Source: CAVZVZ01 sp963778895
Lineage (GTDB): Bacteria > Actinomycetota > Acidimicrobiia > Acidimicrobiales > Acidimicrobilacustridaceae
Reading direction: 5' to 3'
Assembly (NCBI GenBank): GCA_963778895.1
Contig: CAVZVZ010000005.1
Location: 1,984,001-2,048,000 of the forward strand
Length of the DNA: 64,000 nt
Below, in pieces: positions 18,240 to 26,916 of the stretch. Both the position numbers and the translations under genes were made by a program. The notes beneath the pieces were generated by a model. That model did no database searches. It saw only the letters and a program-made list of their open reading frames with translations, and was not told where the DNA came from. Position 1 is the stretch's first letter. Every line of letters starts with the position of its first letter.

Positions 18240-19470
18240 ATGACGACCACGAGGCCCGATCTCGTCCCGACCCGGCCGGCGGCGAATCTGCTCGACCCGA
18301 ACTTCTACCTGGGTGACCCGCACCGCAGCGTTCACGTGGATGCGGGCCAACGAGCCCGTGTATCGCGATCAGATCAACGACCTGTGGGCGGTGACGCGCC
18401 ACGCCGACATCCGTGACGTCGAGGGTCGACCCACCGAGTTCGTGTCGAGCGAGGGCTACCGAAGCTTCCACTCCCCGGGCGAGACGAACATGATCGCCCA
18501 GGACGACCCGCGTCACCTCGATCAGCGCAAGTTGGTGGCGCGACGTTTCACTCCGAAAGCCGTGCGCGCCCACGAGCCGTGGCTGCGCACGACGGTGGCG
18601 GGTCTCGTCGACCAGATGATTGCGGCGGTTCGCGATGGCGCCGACGGCGTCGAGGTCGTCGACGCCGTTGCCGCGCAACTGCCCTGCCGGCTGACGGCGT
18701 CGCTCCTCGGATGGGACGAGGCCCGATGGCGCGACATCAAGTCATGGTCCGAGCGGCTGATGCGCTACGACGCCATCCGGTACGACCAGGACGCGATGGT
18801 CGGGATGATGGAGGCGATCCTCGCGTTCAATCCCGAGCTGCAGACGATGGCCGAGGAACGTCGTGGCTGCCCGATGGACGACGACAGCGATCTGATCACG
18901 GTCTGGGCCAACGCCGACCATCGACGGCGAGCACCTCGATGCGGAGTCGTTGCTTCACGAGACGGGTCTGTTCATCTCCGGGGGCGCGGAGACGACGCGC
19001 ACCTTGATCGCCCGTGGCCTGCGGGCGTTCTGCGATCATCCCGACCAATGGGAGGCCATGGCCGCGAACCCGGGTCTCATCCCTGACGCGATCGAGGAGA
19101 TGATCCGTTGGGTCACGCCGCTCAACAACTTCTTCCGCACCGCGGCGGTCGACTCACACATCGGAGAGCAGGCCGTGGCAGCCGGTGACCGGGTGATCCT
19201 GCTCTATCCGTCGGCCAACCGCGACGAGTCCGTGTTCGACGATCCGTTCACGCTTCGACATCACGCGCCACCCGAACCCTCACGTCGGCTTCGGCTTCGG
19301 TACGCACTTCTGTCTCGGCGCGTCGCTCGCCCGGTTCGAGATGCAGGTCTTGATGGAGGAGCTGGTTGCTCGGCTCACCAATCTCCGGGTGGTGACGGAA
19401 ATCGACGGTGAAGCGAACATCTTCGCCATCAGCCGTGCGCTCGTTCACCCTCGGCTTCGACCCCCGCTAG
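18240..19470 (+). CDS. Cytochrome P450, frameshifted
   Basis: About 410 residues with at least three frame changes (near 18330, 18920 and 19260). Landmarks in order: [39 protein letters not shown] (helix C region), [13 protein letters not shown] (helix I oxygen-binding, A-E-T-T), and the heme loop [17 protein letters not shown] with the thiolate Cys. The end is SFTLGFDPR. This is a class I soluble bacterial P450 with unknown substrate; the redox partner is not in the window. Its TAG shares the palindromic CTAG with the stop codon of the convergent oxidase-like gene. Confidence 0.88.
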
Positions 19471-20003
19471 CCGGCGGCGCTGTTGTCGAGCACCGGGACA
19501 CGTGCTCGTGACGCGGTCGGATTGCGCATCTTCATCAGGGACACGCCGATGCCGTAGGTCAGGAATGCACCCTCGGGAACGAGCTCGATGATGCAGGCGG
19601 ACGAGCGCCGCTCCTCCGGCACCAGCGACGACAGCTCCTTCGGGATCTCCATCGAGCCGGCCGGGTGGACGATGGCCGTGGCGTGGAAGTTGATGGTCGC
19701 GGGCGGGATCGGTGCCACCAAGGCGAGGATGCCGCCGCGATGCACCGGTACGGTCACGGCCACTCTCGGGTTGGCGGCGATGTGCTTCGCCTTCCAGCTG
19801 TCGGGCGCAACCGCGACGTACAGCCGCCAGTCAAGACTCTGGTAGATGACGCCGCTCGATCGGGGCGCGCCGGCCGGCGTGACGTGGCTGAGAACCAGGA
19901 ACGACGCCTTGTCGACCTGGTGCCAGACCTGCTCGGTCGTGAGGCGAGGCGCGGCTTCGTTCGCGCCAACGCTCGCGTTCGCGTGATCACTTGACGTCAC
20001 CAT
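19467..20003 (-). CDS. Pyridoxamine 5'-phosphate oxidase-family flavin/F420-type protein
   Basis: 178 residues. After a variable N-terminus the split-barrel core reads [20 protein letters not shown] and [14 protein letters not shown], then [18 protein letters not shown], the usual FMN/F420-binding strands of PPOX-fold proteins. The C-terminus continues [19 protein letters not shown]. Such proteins in Actinobacteria are FMN or F420 reductases, or heme-degradation-like; the substrate is not evident. Start is ATG 20003. It is convergent with the P450 (2-bp stop overlap) and divergent from the sulfatase, with a 160-bp intergenic region in which I see no strong motif. Confidence 0.8.
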   Translation of the reverse strand: MVTSSDHANASVGANEAAPRLTTEQVWHQVDKASFLVLSHVTPAGAPRSSGVIYQSLDWRLYVAVAPDSWKAKHIAANPRVAVTVPVHRGGILALVAPIPPATINFHATAIVHPAGSMEIPKELSSLVPEERRSSACIIELVPEGAFLTYGIGVSLMKMRNPTASRARVPVLDNSAAG

Positions 20004-20164
20004 GTCCGGGACTCCTACGTGTTTCGCTGTCGGGACCAGTGATGACATACCGGTGTTGCTGCGGGTAGGGCCGAAAGACAGGTAGCTCGTCCAGCACCGC
20101 GACGGGGTAGCTTCCCGGGAGATCACCGGCGATCACCGTCGACGTGACGTGTGAGGGAGCGAGC

Positions 20165-21661
20165 ATGAGCCAGCCCAACATCTTGGTCATCTGGGGCGAC
20201 GACATCGGCCAGAGCAATCTGAGTTGCTACAGCCAGGGGGTCATGGGCTATCGCACCCCGAACATCGATCGCATCGCGGCCGAGGGCGCGTTGTTCACGG
20301 ACTACTACGGCGAGCAGAGCTGCACGGCGGGTCGGGCGGCGTTCATCACGGGTCAGAACCCCTATCGCACGGGCCTCACCAAGGTAGGCATGCCGGGCGC
20401 GGACATCGGGCTTCGGGCTGAGGATCCCACCATCGCCACCGCCCTGAAGGCACAGGGTTACACCACCGGCCAGTTCGGCAAGAACCACTTCGGCGACCGC
20501 GACGAGTTCCTGCCGACGATGCACGGGTTCGACGAGTTCTTCGGCAACCTCTACCACCTCAACGCCGAGGAGGAACCCGAGCTCGACGACTACCCGACCG
20601 AAGAGGAGTTCCCGGACTTCCGCAAGAACTTCGGTCCCCGTGGCGTGATCCACTCGTGGGCCAACGGTGATGGCTCACAGCGCATCGAGGACACTGGTCC
20701 GCTCACTCGGGAGCGCATGAAGACGATCGACGACGAGGTCGTGCCCGAGGCACTGCGGTTCATGTCCGAGGCCAAGGCCAACGAGACTCCGTTCTTCGTG
20801 TGGCTCAACACCACGCACATGCATTTCCGGACGCACGTCAAAGACGGCAGCCGCGGCAAGGCCGGTCGGTGGCAGTCGGGGTATCACGACACCATGGTCG
20901 ACCACGACGAGCTGGTTGGTTCGGTGCTCGACTTCCTCGACGAGCATGGCCTGGCCGACGACACCATCGTCATGTACTCCACCGACAACGGTCCGCACAT
21001 GAACAGCTGGCCCGACGCCGGGATGACGCCGTTCCGCAACGAGAAGAACTCGAATTGGGAGGGTGCCTACCGGGTACCGGCGATGGTGCGCTGGCCCGGG
21101 CACATCGCGCCGGGGCAGGTGCTGAACGGGATCGTGAGCCACAACGACTGGTTCGTGACCCTGCTCGCGGCCGCCGGCGACACGGACGTCGCCGATCGGT
21201 TGAAGAAGGGCGCCGATCTCAGCGGTACGACCTACAAGGTGCACCTCGACGGCCACAATCAGCTCGACTACTTGACCGGTACGTCGTCTGCCAGTCCTCG
21301 TCAGCACTTCTTCTACGTGTCCGATGACGGAGACCTCACGGCGTTGCGTTACGACAACTGGAAGGTCGTCTTCATGGAGCAGCGTGCGCCCGGCACGCTC
21401 CGGGTGTGGGCCGAGCCGTACACCGAGCTTCGAGTACCGAAGGTCTTCAACCTGCGCACCGACCCTTACGAGCGGGCCGACATCACGTCGAACACTTACT
21501 ACGACTGGCTGCTCGACCATGCGTGGACGCTCGTTCCCGCGCAGGCCTACGTGGCCCGTATGTTGCACACGCTCGTCGAGTTCCCACCCCGCCAGGAGCC
21601 GGCCAGCTTCAACATCGCCAAGGTGATGGAGAAGCTGCAGGCCGGCGTGGCCAGCGCCTGA
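20165..21661 (+). CDS. Type I sulfatase (arylsulfatase family)
   Basis: 498 residues, intact. The N-terminus ILVIWGDDIG carries the metal-binding Asp pair, and the modification site is C53-T-A-G-R in YYGEQSCTAGRAAFITG, a C-x-A-x-R variant of the usual C-x-P-x-R at which Cys is oxidised to formylglycine. Later landmarks are GKNHFGD, TTHMHFRTH, VMYSTDNGPH and NSNWEGAYRVPAMVRWPG. No signal peptide is visible, so it may be cytosolic. The ATG at 20165 follows GAGGGAGCGAG. The next gene encodes a formylglycine-generating enzyme, which fits activation of this protein. Confidence 0.95.
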   Translation: MSQPNILVIWGDDIGQSNLSCYSQGVMGYRTPNIDRIAAEGALFTDYYGEQSCTAGRAAFITGQNPYRTGLTKVGMPGADIGLRAEDPTIATALKAQGYTTGQFGKNHFGDRDEFLPTMHGFDEFFGNLYHLNAEEEPELDDYPTEEEFPDFRKNFGPRGVIHSWANGDGSQRIEDTGPLTRERMKTIDDEVVPEALRFMSEAKANETPFFVWLNTTHMHFRTHVKDGSRGKAGRWQSGYHDTMVDHDELVGSVLDFLDEHGLADDTIVMYSTDNGPHMNSWPDAGMTPFRNEKNSNWEGAYRVPAMVRWPGHIAPGQVLNGIVSHNDWFVTLLAAAGDTDVADRLKKGADLSGTTYKVHLDGHNQLDYLTGTSSASPRQHFFYVSDDGDLTALRYDNWKVVFMEQRAPGTLRVWAEPYTELRVPKVFNLRTDPYERADITSNTYYDWLLDHAWTLVPAQAYVARMLHTLVEFPPRQEPASFNIAKVMEKLQAGVASA

Positions 21662-21716
21662 CGGAGTCGGTCACATCGCGTCGCACGTCGTCCGCCTGCC
21701 GGGCGGCACGTTCAAG

Positions 21717-22613
21717 ATGGGCTCTGACGTCCACTATCCGGAGGAGACCCCGAGCCACCTCGTGCGCGTGAACGGGTTCTCGATCAGCGCGGTCGCCGTG
21801 ACCAATGCGCGCTTCGCGGAGTTCGTGGCCTCGACCGGATATGTCACGGTGGCGGAGCGGCCGCTGGACCCGGCCGAGTTCCCCGACGCGCCGCTCGAGA
21901 ACCTGGTGCCGGGATCGCTCGTGTTCACGCCGACGACCGGCCCGGTCGACCTTCGCCACCTCAGTCAGTGGTGGACGTGGACACCGGGTGCCTGTTGGAG
22001 GCAACCCGAGGGTCCCGGGAGCTCGATCGACGAGCGCCTCGACCATCCGGTGGTGCACGTCGCCCACGAGGATGCAGCCGCGTTCGCGGAGTGGGCCGGT
22101 GCGTCACTGCCATCGGAGGCGGAGTGGGAGTACGCAGCACGCGGAGGCCTCGAGGGTGCCGTGTTCACGTGGGGCGACGACGCGCGACCCGACGGGCGGA
22201 TCATGGCGAACACGTGGGACGGACCCGACTTCCCGTGGCGCAGCACCGGTGAGAGCGGCTGGTTCCGCACTGCACCGGTCGGCACGTTCCCAGCCAACGG
22301 TTTCGGGCTCTTCGACATGGCCGGCAACGTGTGGGAGTGGACCGACGACTGGTGGGCCGACCGTCACCCGGACGACGCCGCTTCGCCGTGCTGTGCTCCG
22401 GCCAACCCGCGAGGTGGCGAGGTGGAGCGCAGCTACGACCCGGCTCAACCGCAGTTCCCGATCGCTCGGAAGGTGATCAAGGGCGGGTCGTTCCTGTGCG
22501 CCGACAACTACTGCCTGCGCTACCGCCCGGCGGCTCGACGACCGCAGATGGTCGACACCGGAACAAGCCATCTCGGGTTCCGCTGCTGCTGGCGCGACGG
22601 CGGTGAGGACTGA
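21717..22613 (+). CDS. Formylglycine-generating enzyme (SUMF1/FGE family)
   Basis: About 298 residues from the first ATG, but the conserved FGE strand HVVRLPGGTFKMGSD begins in the same frame before it (from about 21684), with no ATG, GTG or TTG upstream before a stop at 21624. The true start is therefore unresolved, perhaps because of an indel just after the sulfatase stop. FGE landmarks: GASLPSEAEWEYAARGG, GLFDMAGNVWEWTDDWW and VIKGGSFLCADNYCLRYRPA. The last holds the two copper-binding cysteines (C261 and C266), so it should be active. It oxidises the sulfatase Cys to formylglycine. Confidence 0.92.
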   Translation: MGSDVHYPEETPSHLVRVNGFSISAVAVTNARFAEFVASTGYVTVAERPLDPAEFPDAPLENLVPGSLVFTPTTGPVDLRHLSQWWTWTPGACWRQPEGPGSSIDERLDHPVVHVAHEDAAAFAEWAGASLPSEAEWEYAARGGLEGAVFTWGDDARPDGRIMANTWDGPDFPWRSTGESGWFRTAPVGTFPANGFGLFDMAGNVWEWTDDWWADRHPDDAASPCCAPANPRGGEVERSYDPAQPQFPIARKVIKGGSFLCADNYCLRYRPAARRPQMVDTGTSHLGFRCCWRDGGED

Positions 22614-22616
22614 CTC

Positions 22617-23053
22617 CTAGGTCGAGAGCGTCAGCTCAGCAAGGTCACGGGACACGGCTTCTTCGCCCGGCCTCCCGTACCACCAGTGATGGTCGATTCG
22701 CCCGGCCTCGGGCACCGCGATGACGACCTTCATCGGGTAGGGGCTGCCTTCGGGTGGGGGCTCGAAGACCCCAGGTTCGGTTTCCCTCAAGACGACGAGT
22801 CCGCCGGAGTGCGTATCGGCGATCACCATGATCGTGTCGCCGTCGTGCGATCGCGCGACCAAGGTGTGTTCGGCGTGACCACGAACCGGTCCCGGGCTCG
22901 ATGGGTTGAAGACCTCGTAGTCGAGCGCGACGCCGATCTGCCGGGCAACGTGGTCACCATCATGCGGGCGGAGCCGACCAAGTCCGTACCGGCGACTCGG
23001 TCGATGCCGACATACAGGCCCGGGTTTGCCACCAGGTCATCGACGATCGTCAT
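22617..23053 (-). CDS. Hypothetical protein, one frameshift
   Basis: About 145 residues over two frames with the change near 22900. Read across: MTIVDDLVANPGLYVGIDRV, VFNPSSPGPVRGHAEHTLVA, RSHDGDTIMVIADTHSGGLV, EPPPEGSPYPMKVVIAVPEA and GRIDHHWWYGRPGEEAV. The beta-rich pattern with alternating hydrophobics suggests a lipocalin-like barrel as in DUF1579/DUF1794-type proteins, but I cannot assign a family. The stop lies 3 bp from that of the convergent FGE gene. Confidence 0.6.
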
Positions 23054-23138
23054 GAGTTCGACCCTAGGCGGACGTCAGCACACGACAATGCCCGCCGTCG
23101 CCAGGCTGGTCGAACGGTGCAACGGTACGCTCGCCTCG

Positions 23139-24179
23139 ATGACACCTGGGGCGGAGATCCGCTTCCTACGGTTCGGTGGTCGTCGTGTGGCCTACGCGAT
23201 GACCGGCGAGGGGCCACCGCTCGTCGCGCCGGCGTGGTGGGTCAGTCATGTGGAGCTCGACTGGGAGGATCAGCGGTTCCGGGAGCTCTGGGGATCGGTT
23301 GGCGAGGGCTACGGCTTGTTGCGCTACGACCGGCTCGGTGTCGGTATGTCCGATCGAGAGGTACGCGAAGAAGACCTGACACTCGACGGTGAGGTCGAGC
23401 TGCTGCGGACGGTGCTCGACGAGCTAGCTATGGAGAAGGTCGTATTGGTCGGTGGTTCGTCGGGTGGTTGCGCGGCCATCGCGTTCGCGGCGCGGTTCCC
23501 CGACCGGGTGGATCGCCTGCTGCTCTACGGCGCGTACGCCGACGGATCTTCGATCGCCTCGCCGGAGGTGCGCGAGGCCATCGTTGCCACGGTGCGCTCA
23601 CACTGGGGGCTCGGGTCGCGCCTGCTGGCCGACCTCTTCCTCGGGGAAGCGAACAGCGTCGAACAGGAGCGCCTCGCGCGCTATCAGCGCGCCGCGGCGA
23701 GTCCCGAGACCGCAGCGGCGCTCCTGGAGCTCATCTACCGCAATGACGTTCGGGCGGAGCTGGAGAGCGTGCGGGCGCCGACGCTCGTCGTGCACCGCCG
23801 AGCCGACCGTGCCATCCCCTACCGTCTCGGTCGCGAGCTCGCGGCGGGGATCCCGGGGGCGAGGCTCATGCCGCTCGAGGGGAGCGCCCATTTCCCGTGG
23901 GCCGGCGATGTGCACTCGGTGGCGCGTGCGCTGCAATCGGTCCTCGCGCCCGGGGCCCCGGCGCCTGTTGCGGGAGATCCTGCGGCGGGGCTGCTCTCCG
24001 CTCGTGAGCGTGAGGTGCTGGCACTGGTCGCGGCGGGGTTGAGCGACCAGGAGATCGCCGAGCAGCTCGTCTTGAGCCGCCACACGGTGCATCGCCACGT
24101 CGCCAACATCCGCCGCAAGCTCGGGCGCGGTTCCCGCGCGGCGGCGGTCGCGGAGGCGGCGCGCCTCGGTCTGCTCTGA
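23139..24179 (+). CDS. Alpha/beta hydrolase fused to a LuxR-type HTH
   Basis: 346 residues, intact. Residues 1-270 are an alpha/beta hydrolase: oxyanion region PPLVAPAWWVSH, nucleophile elbow VGGSSGGCAAI (G-x-S-x-G), acid in LVVHRRADRAIP and catalytic His in GSAHFPWAG. Residues 285-346 are a GerE/LuxR helix-turn-helix: LLSAREREVLALVAAGLSDQ, EIAEQLVLSRHTVHRHVANI and RRKLG. The fusion suggests a regulator that senses, or hydrolyses, a small ester or lactone-like ligand. Start is ATG 23139. A 12-bp hairpin follows the stop. Confidence 0.9.
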   Translation: MTPGAEIRFLRFGGRRVAYAMTGEGPPLVAPAWWVSHVELDWEDQRFRELWGSVGEGYGLLRYDRLGVGMSDREVREEDLTLDGEVELLRTVLDELAMEKVVLVGGSSGGCAAIAFAARFPDRVDRLLLYGAYADGSSIASPEVREAIVATVRSHWGLGSRLLADLFLGEANSVEQERLARYQRAAASPETAAALLELIYRNDVRAELESVRAPTLVVHRRADRAIPYRLGRELAAGIPGARLMPLEGSAHFPWAGDVHSVARALQSVLAPGAPAPVAGDPAAGLLSAREREVLALVAAGLSDQEIAEQLVLSRHTVHRHVANIRRKLGRGSRAAAVAEAARLGLL

Positions 24180-24190
24180 GACCGATCCCC

Positions 24191-24223
24191 CGAACGGGCC
24201 ATTTCGCGGAGATGGCCCGTTCG
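24191..24223 (+). terminator. 12-bp perfect hairpin after the hydrolase-LuxR gene
   Basis: CGAACGGGCCAT (24191-24202) pairs perfectly with ATGGCCCGTTCG (24212-24223) across a 9-nt loop, 11 bp past the stop. No U-tract follows. It is probably a factor-assisted or stem-only actinobacterial terminator. Confidence 0.65.
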
Positions 24224-24264
24224 AGCGATGCGGGTCAAGTCATGGGCGTGCGATCGTCGCCCTC

Positions 24265-25005
24265 ATGGACAACAACATCGGCCGGGTCGAATCGTCAGCG
24301 GGCTCAGGTGCTTGGGCACGGGCGTTCGCGGTCGTCTACGACCCCTTTCTGTGGGTCGGCGAGCGCGCCGGAGTGCGCGCTCATCGCCAAGAGTTGCTCA
24401 GCGGAGCGCGCGGGCGCACCGTGGAGGTCGGCAGCGGTACCGGTCTGAACTTGCCGCACTACCCGGGTGACCTCGACGAGCTGGTTCTCGTCGAACCGGA
24501 CGCCGCGATGCGCTCCCGGCTCCGCAAGCGCATGCGCCGCAGCGGCCGGCAAGCGCGGCTGGTCGACGCGCCGGCGGAGCACTTGCCGTTCGCCGACGGA
24601 TCGGTCGATGTGGTCGTCTCGACCTTCGTCCTTTGCACGGTGGAGGCTCCCGATCTCGCTCTGCGGGAGATCGCGCGGGTGTTGCGCCCCGACGGGCAGC
24701 TGCTCTTCATCGAGCACGTCCGTTCCGAGTCGCCGGCGCTCGCCCGTTGGCAGGATCGCCTCGCTGGGCCGTGGTGTCGCTTCGCGAGAGGCTGTCGCTG
24801 CAGCTTGGCGACCGCGGAGCTGATCGCGACCTGCGGGTTCGATTTCGAGCACGTACGCGAAACGTCATGGCGCGGCATGCCGCCGATCGTGCGACCGCTC
24901 ATCGTCGGCCGGGCACGCCGGGCCGGAGCGATGACCGAGACCATCCCACGCGTCGCCGACGAGGCGTGGGCGGCGAGCGCGAGGGGACGGTGCACCGATG
25001 GCTAG
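24265..25005 (+). CDS. Class I SAM-dependent methyltransferase
   Basis: 246 residues, intact. Motif I is RTVEVGSGTGLNLPHYP, then LVLVEPDAAMRSRLRKR (acidic end of beta-2), LPFADGSVDVVVSTFVLCTV and LREIARVLRPDGQLLFIEHV. This is the UbiE/phospholipid-methyltransferase-like type 11 pattern. The C-terminal Cys-containing stretch GPWCRFARGCRCSLATAELI resembles family members acting on quinones, lipids or arsenicals, so the substrate is open. The TAG overlaps the ATG of the LLM oxidoreductase by 8 bp, so the two are probably co-transcribed. Confidence 0.85.
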   Translation: MDNNIGRVESSAGSGAWARAFAVVYDPFLWVGERAGVRAHRQELLSGARGRTVEVGSGTGLNLPHYPGDLDELVLVEPDAAMRSRLRKRMRRSGRQARLVDAPAEHLPFADGSVDVVVSTFVLCTVEAPDLALREIARVLRPDGQLLFIEHVRSESPALARWQDRLAGPWCRFARGCRCSLATAELIATCGFDFEHVRETSWRGMPPIVRPLIVGRARRAGAMTETIPRVADEAWAASARGRCTDG

Positions 25006-25925
25006 CGTCAGGGTCGGGGTCTTCCCTCCAGTCGCGCAGCTCAACAGCGGTCCGGAGCAGCTGCAGGCGACGCTCGCGCTCGCTGCCGACGTGGACGTCG
25101 ACCACTTGTGCGTCGGGGATCACGTGAGCTTCTTCGTCGGCGCTGGGTCCGACGGGTTGATCACCGCGGCTTCGATGCTGGCGGCGCAGACGGAGCTGCC
25201 GGTGTATGTCGCGGCTCTACCTGCTGCCGCTGCGCCATCCGGTTCCCGTTGCCAGGCAGCTCGCGACGATCGCGCAGATCGCGCCCGGCCGGCTCACGCT
25301 CGGCGTCGGCATCGGCGGTGAGGATCCCCACGAACTCGAGATCTGCGGCGTGGACCCAAGGACACGTGGGCGCCGGATGGACGAATGCCTGCAGATCCTG
25401 CGCGGCCTGGCCGCCGGCACGCCGGTCAGCTCGGAGGGCGCGTTCTTCTCGCTCCAGGACGCGCTGATCGTGCCCGCTCCGTGCCCGCCGATACCGCTCA
25501 TCGTCGGCGGACGGTCAGATGCGGCGGTCAGCCGCGCCGCAAGGCTCGGCGACGGCTGGCTAGGGATCTGGGTCTCGCCACGCCGGTACGCGGAGGTGCG
25601 GGCTCACATCGCCCTCGAGGCCGGCGAGATCGGCAGGGACGTGAGCGGGTTCGACCACGCGCTCAACGTCTGGTGCGGTTTTGCCGCTACCCGTGAAGCC
25701 GCACGCGAGCCACTGGCCACCCAGATGCAGGCCTTCTACCAGATGCCATTCGAACCGTTCGAGCGCTACTCGCCCTATGGGACGCCCGAGGACGTCGCGG
25801 AGTTCCTGGCCCCCTACATCGACGCCGGCTGCTCGACGTTCAACGTGATCCCGTGCGCCATCGATGACGAGAGCGCGCTCGGTGCGGTCGGCGAGCTTCG
25901 TACCCTGCTCACGCGGTCGGCATGA
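24998..25925 (+). CDS. LLM-class (F420-dependent-type) oxidoreductase, one frameshift
   Basis: About 308 residues with one frame change near 25210. The N-terminal segment is VRVGVFPPVAQLNSGPEQLQ, then VDVDHLCVGDHVSFFVGAGS. After the shift it reads HPVPVARQLATIAQIAPGRL and LTLGVGIGGEDPHELEICGV, where luciferase-like monooxygenases bind F420 or flavin. The later MDECLQILRGLAAGTPVS and PIPLIVGGRSDAAVSRAARL follow the family order. It overlaps the methyltransferase gene, and its TGA overlaps the ATG of a 31-codon Cys-containing ORF. Confidence 0.88.
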
Positions 25926-26017
25926 ACGCACAATCGGTGGACGTCAGCGGCGTGGAAGCGCACACCTGCCTGTGTGGTGCACGAATCGAGTGGTCGTGCC
26001 CGCATCGAAATAGTTGA
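25922..26017 (+). CDS. Small Cys-containing ORF coupled to the LLM gene
   Basis: 31 residues starting at an ATG that overlaps the oxidoreductase stop (ATGA). The peptide ends HTCLCGARIEWSCPHRNS, with a C-x-C pair, a third Cys ten residues later and two His, a pattern that could bind a metal. No family is recognised, and a chance ORF of this length is possible. The overlap and Cys/His pattern are the only support. Confidence 0.35.
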   Translation: MNAQSVDVSGVEAHTCLCGARIEWSCPHRNS

Positions 26018-26026
26018 CTCGCGGGG

Positions 26027-26608
26027 ATGGCCTTGGAGAAGCGCGACCTTCCAACGAGAGCGTTTCGGTCCGCAACGGCGTTCCGGGCGTGGCTCGACCG
26101 CGAGCACGACCACTCCGACGGGTTGTGGTTGAAGATCGCCAAGAAGGGCACGGGCGTGAAGTCGGTCACCTATGCCGAGGCGCTCGATGTCGCGCTCTGC
26201 TTCGGCTGGATCGACGGTCAGAAGGCTCGGTACGACGACACCTGGTTTCTCCAGCGGTTCACCCCGCGTCGTGCCCGTAGCTCCTGGTCCCAGAACAACT
26301 GCGACAAGGTCGCGCAACTCTTGGAGATGGGGCTCATGGAGCCTGCAGGGCTCGAGCAGGTCGAGCGGGCCAAGGCCGACGGCCGATGGGATGCCGCCTA
26401 CAGGGGTTCGCGCTCGATCACCGTGCCTGATGATTTCCAGGCTGCGCTCGACGCGAACCCAGCGGCCCGCGACACGTTCGCCGCGATCAGTCGCGCCAAC
26501 CGCTACGCGTTCCTTTACCGCATCCATGATGCGAAGAGGCCCCAGACCCGCGTGTCACGGATCGAGAAGTTCGTCTCGATGCTCGCGGCGGGCGAGACGC
26601 TGCACTGA
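26027..26608 (+). CDS. YdeI/OmpD-associated family protein
   Basis: 193 residues. Landmarks: FRAWLDREHDHSDGLWLKIA, KKGTGVKSVTYAEALDVALC, FGWIDGQKARYDDTWFLQRF and TPRRARSSWSQNN. These are the conserved features of the YdeI/DUF1905-associated small cytosolic family; the RSSWSQNN loop is particularly typical. The C-terminal IHDAKRPQTRVSRIEKFVSM matches the family helical tail. Function is unknown, and linked to peptide or stress resistance in some bacteria. Start is ATG 26027 after CGCGGGG. Confidence 0.88.
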   Translation: MALEKRDLPTRAFRSATAFRAWLDREHDHSDGLWLKIAKKGTGVKSVTYAEALDVALCFGWIDGQKARYDDTWFLQRFTPRRARSSWSQNNCDKVAQLLEMGLMEPAGLEQVERAKADGRWDAAYRGSRSITVPDDFQAALDANPAARDTFAAISRANRYAFLYRIHDAKRPQTRVSRIEKFVSMLAAGETLH

Positions 26609-26614
26609 GGTCGA

Positions 26615-26633
26615 CGAAGGTGGGTCTCCTTCG
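26615..26633 (+). terminator. Weak hairpin after the YdeI-family gene
   Basis: A 6-bp stem (CGAAGG/CCTTCG) with a 7-nt loop lies just past the stop codon. It is short and without a U-tract, so terminator function is only possible. The rest of the gap up to the tRNA (26634-26773) contains no supported gene. Confidence 0.3.
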
Positions 26634-26773
26634 CCCGCTACCACGTGCCGAGGTCTCCGGACAGCAGGCGGTCAGCCGACGCCATCGAGCCCACCGTGTC
26701 CGGGCGCCACGATGCGCTGCCGTCCGGCTCGGAGGCGAACACGAAGCCGTTCTTCGCGACTGGTCAGATGGGG

Positions 26774-26847
26774 TGGAGCTGATGGGACTCGAACCCACGA
26801 CCCCCTGCTTGCAAAGCAGGTGCTCTAGCCAGCTGAGCTACAGCCCC
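26774..26847 (-). tRNA. tRNA-Ala (UGC)
   Basis: The minus strand reads GGGGCTGTAGCTCAG at the 5' end and TTCGAGTCCCATCAGCTCC at the acceptor end. Acceptor stem G1-C72 through G7-C66 pairs with one G-U. The anticodon loop TTTGCAA lies in a perfect CCTGC/GCAGG stem, giving anticodon UGC for alanine. The D-loop and T-loop (GTTCGAG) are standard. CCA is not encoded. Confidence 0.97.
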
Positions 26848-26916
26848 GTGTAGGGATCCACCAGGCTAGTCCTGGCGACCCGGCCCCCCGAATCGGGTTC
26901 GTGCCAGAGTGACGGC

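Noticed and set aside
20675..21568. 297-codon minus-strand frame within the sulfatase
   Set aside because: Antisense to intact sulfatase motifs and without recognisable domains.
26638..26760. Minus-strand reading ending FASEPDGSASWRPDTVGS... before TAG at 26638
   Set aside because: It reads like protein but has an in-frame stop upstream and only about 35-40 codons; a decayed gene end or chance cannot be told apart.
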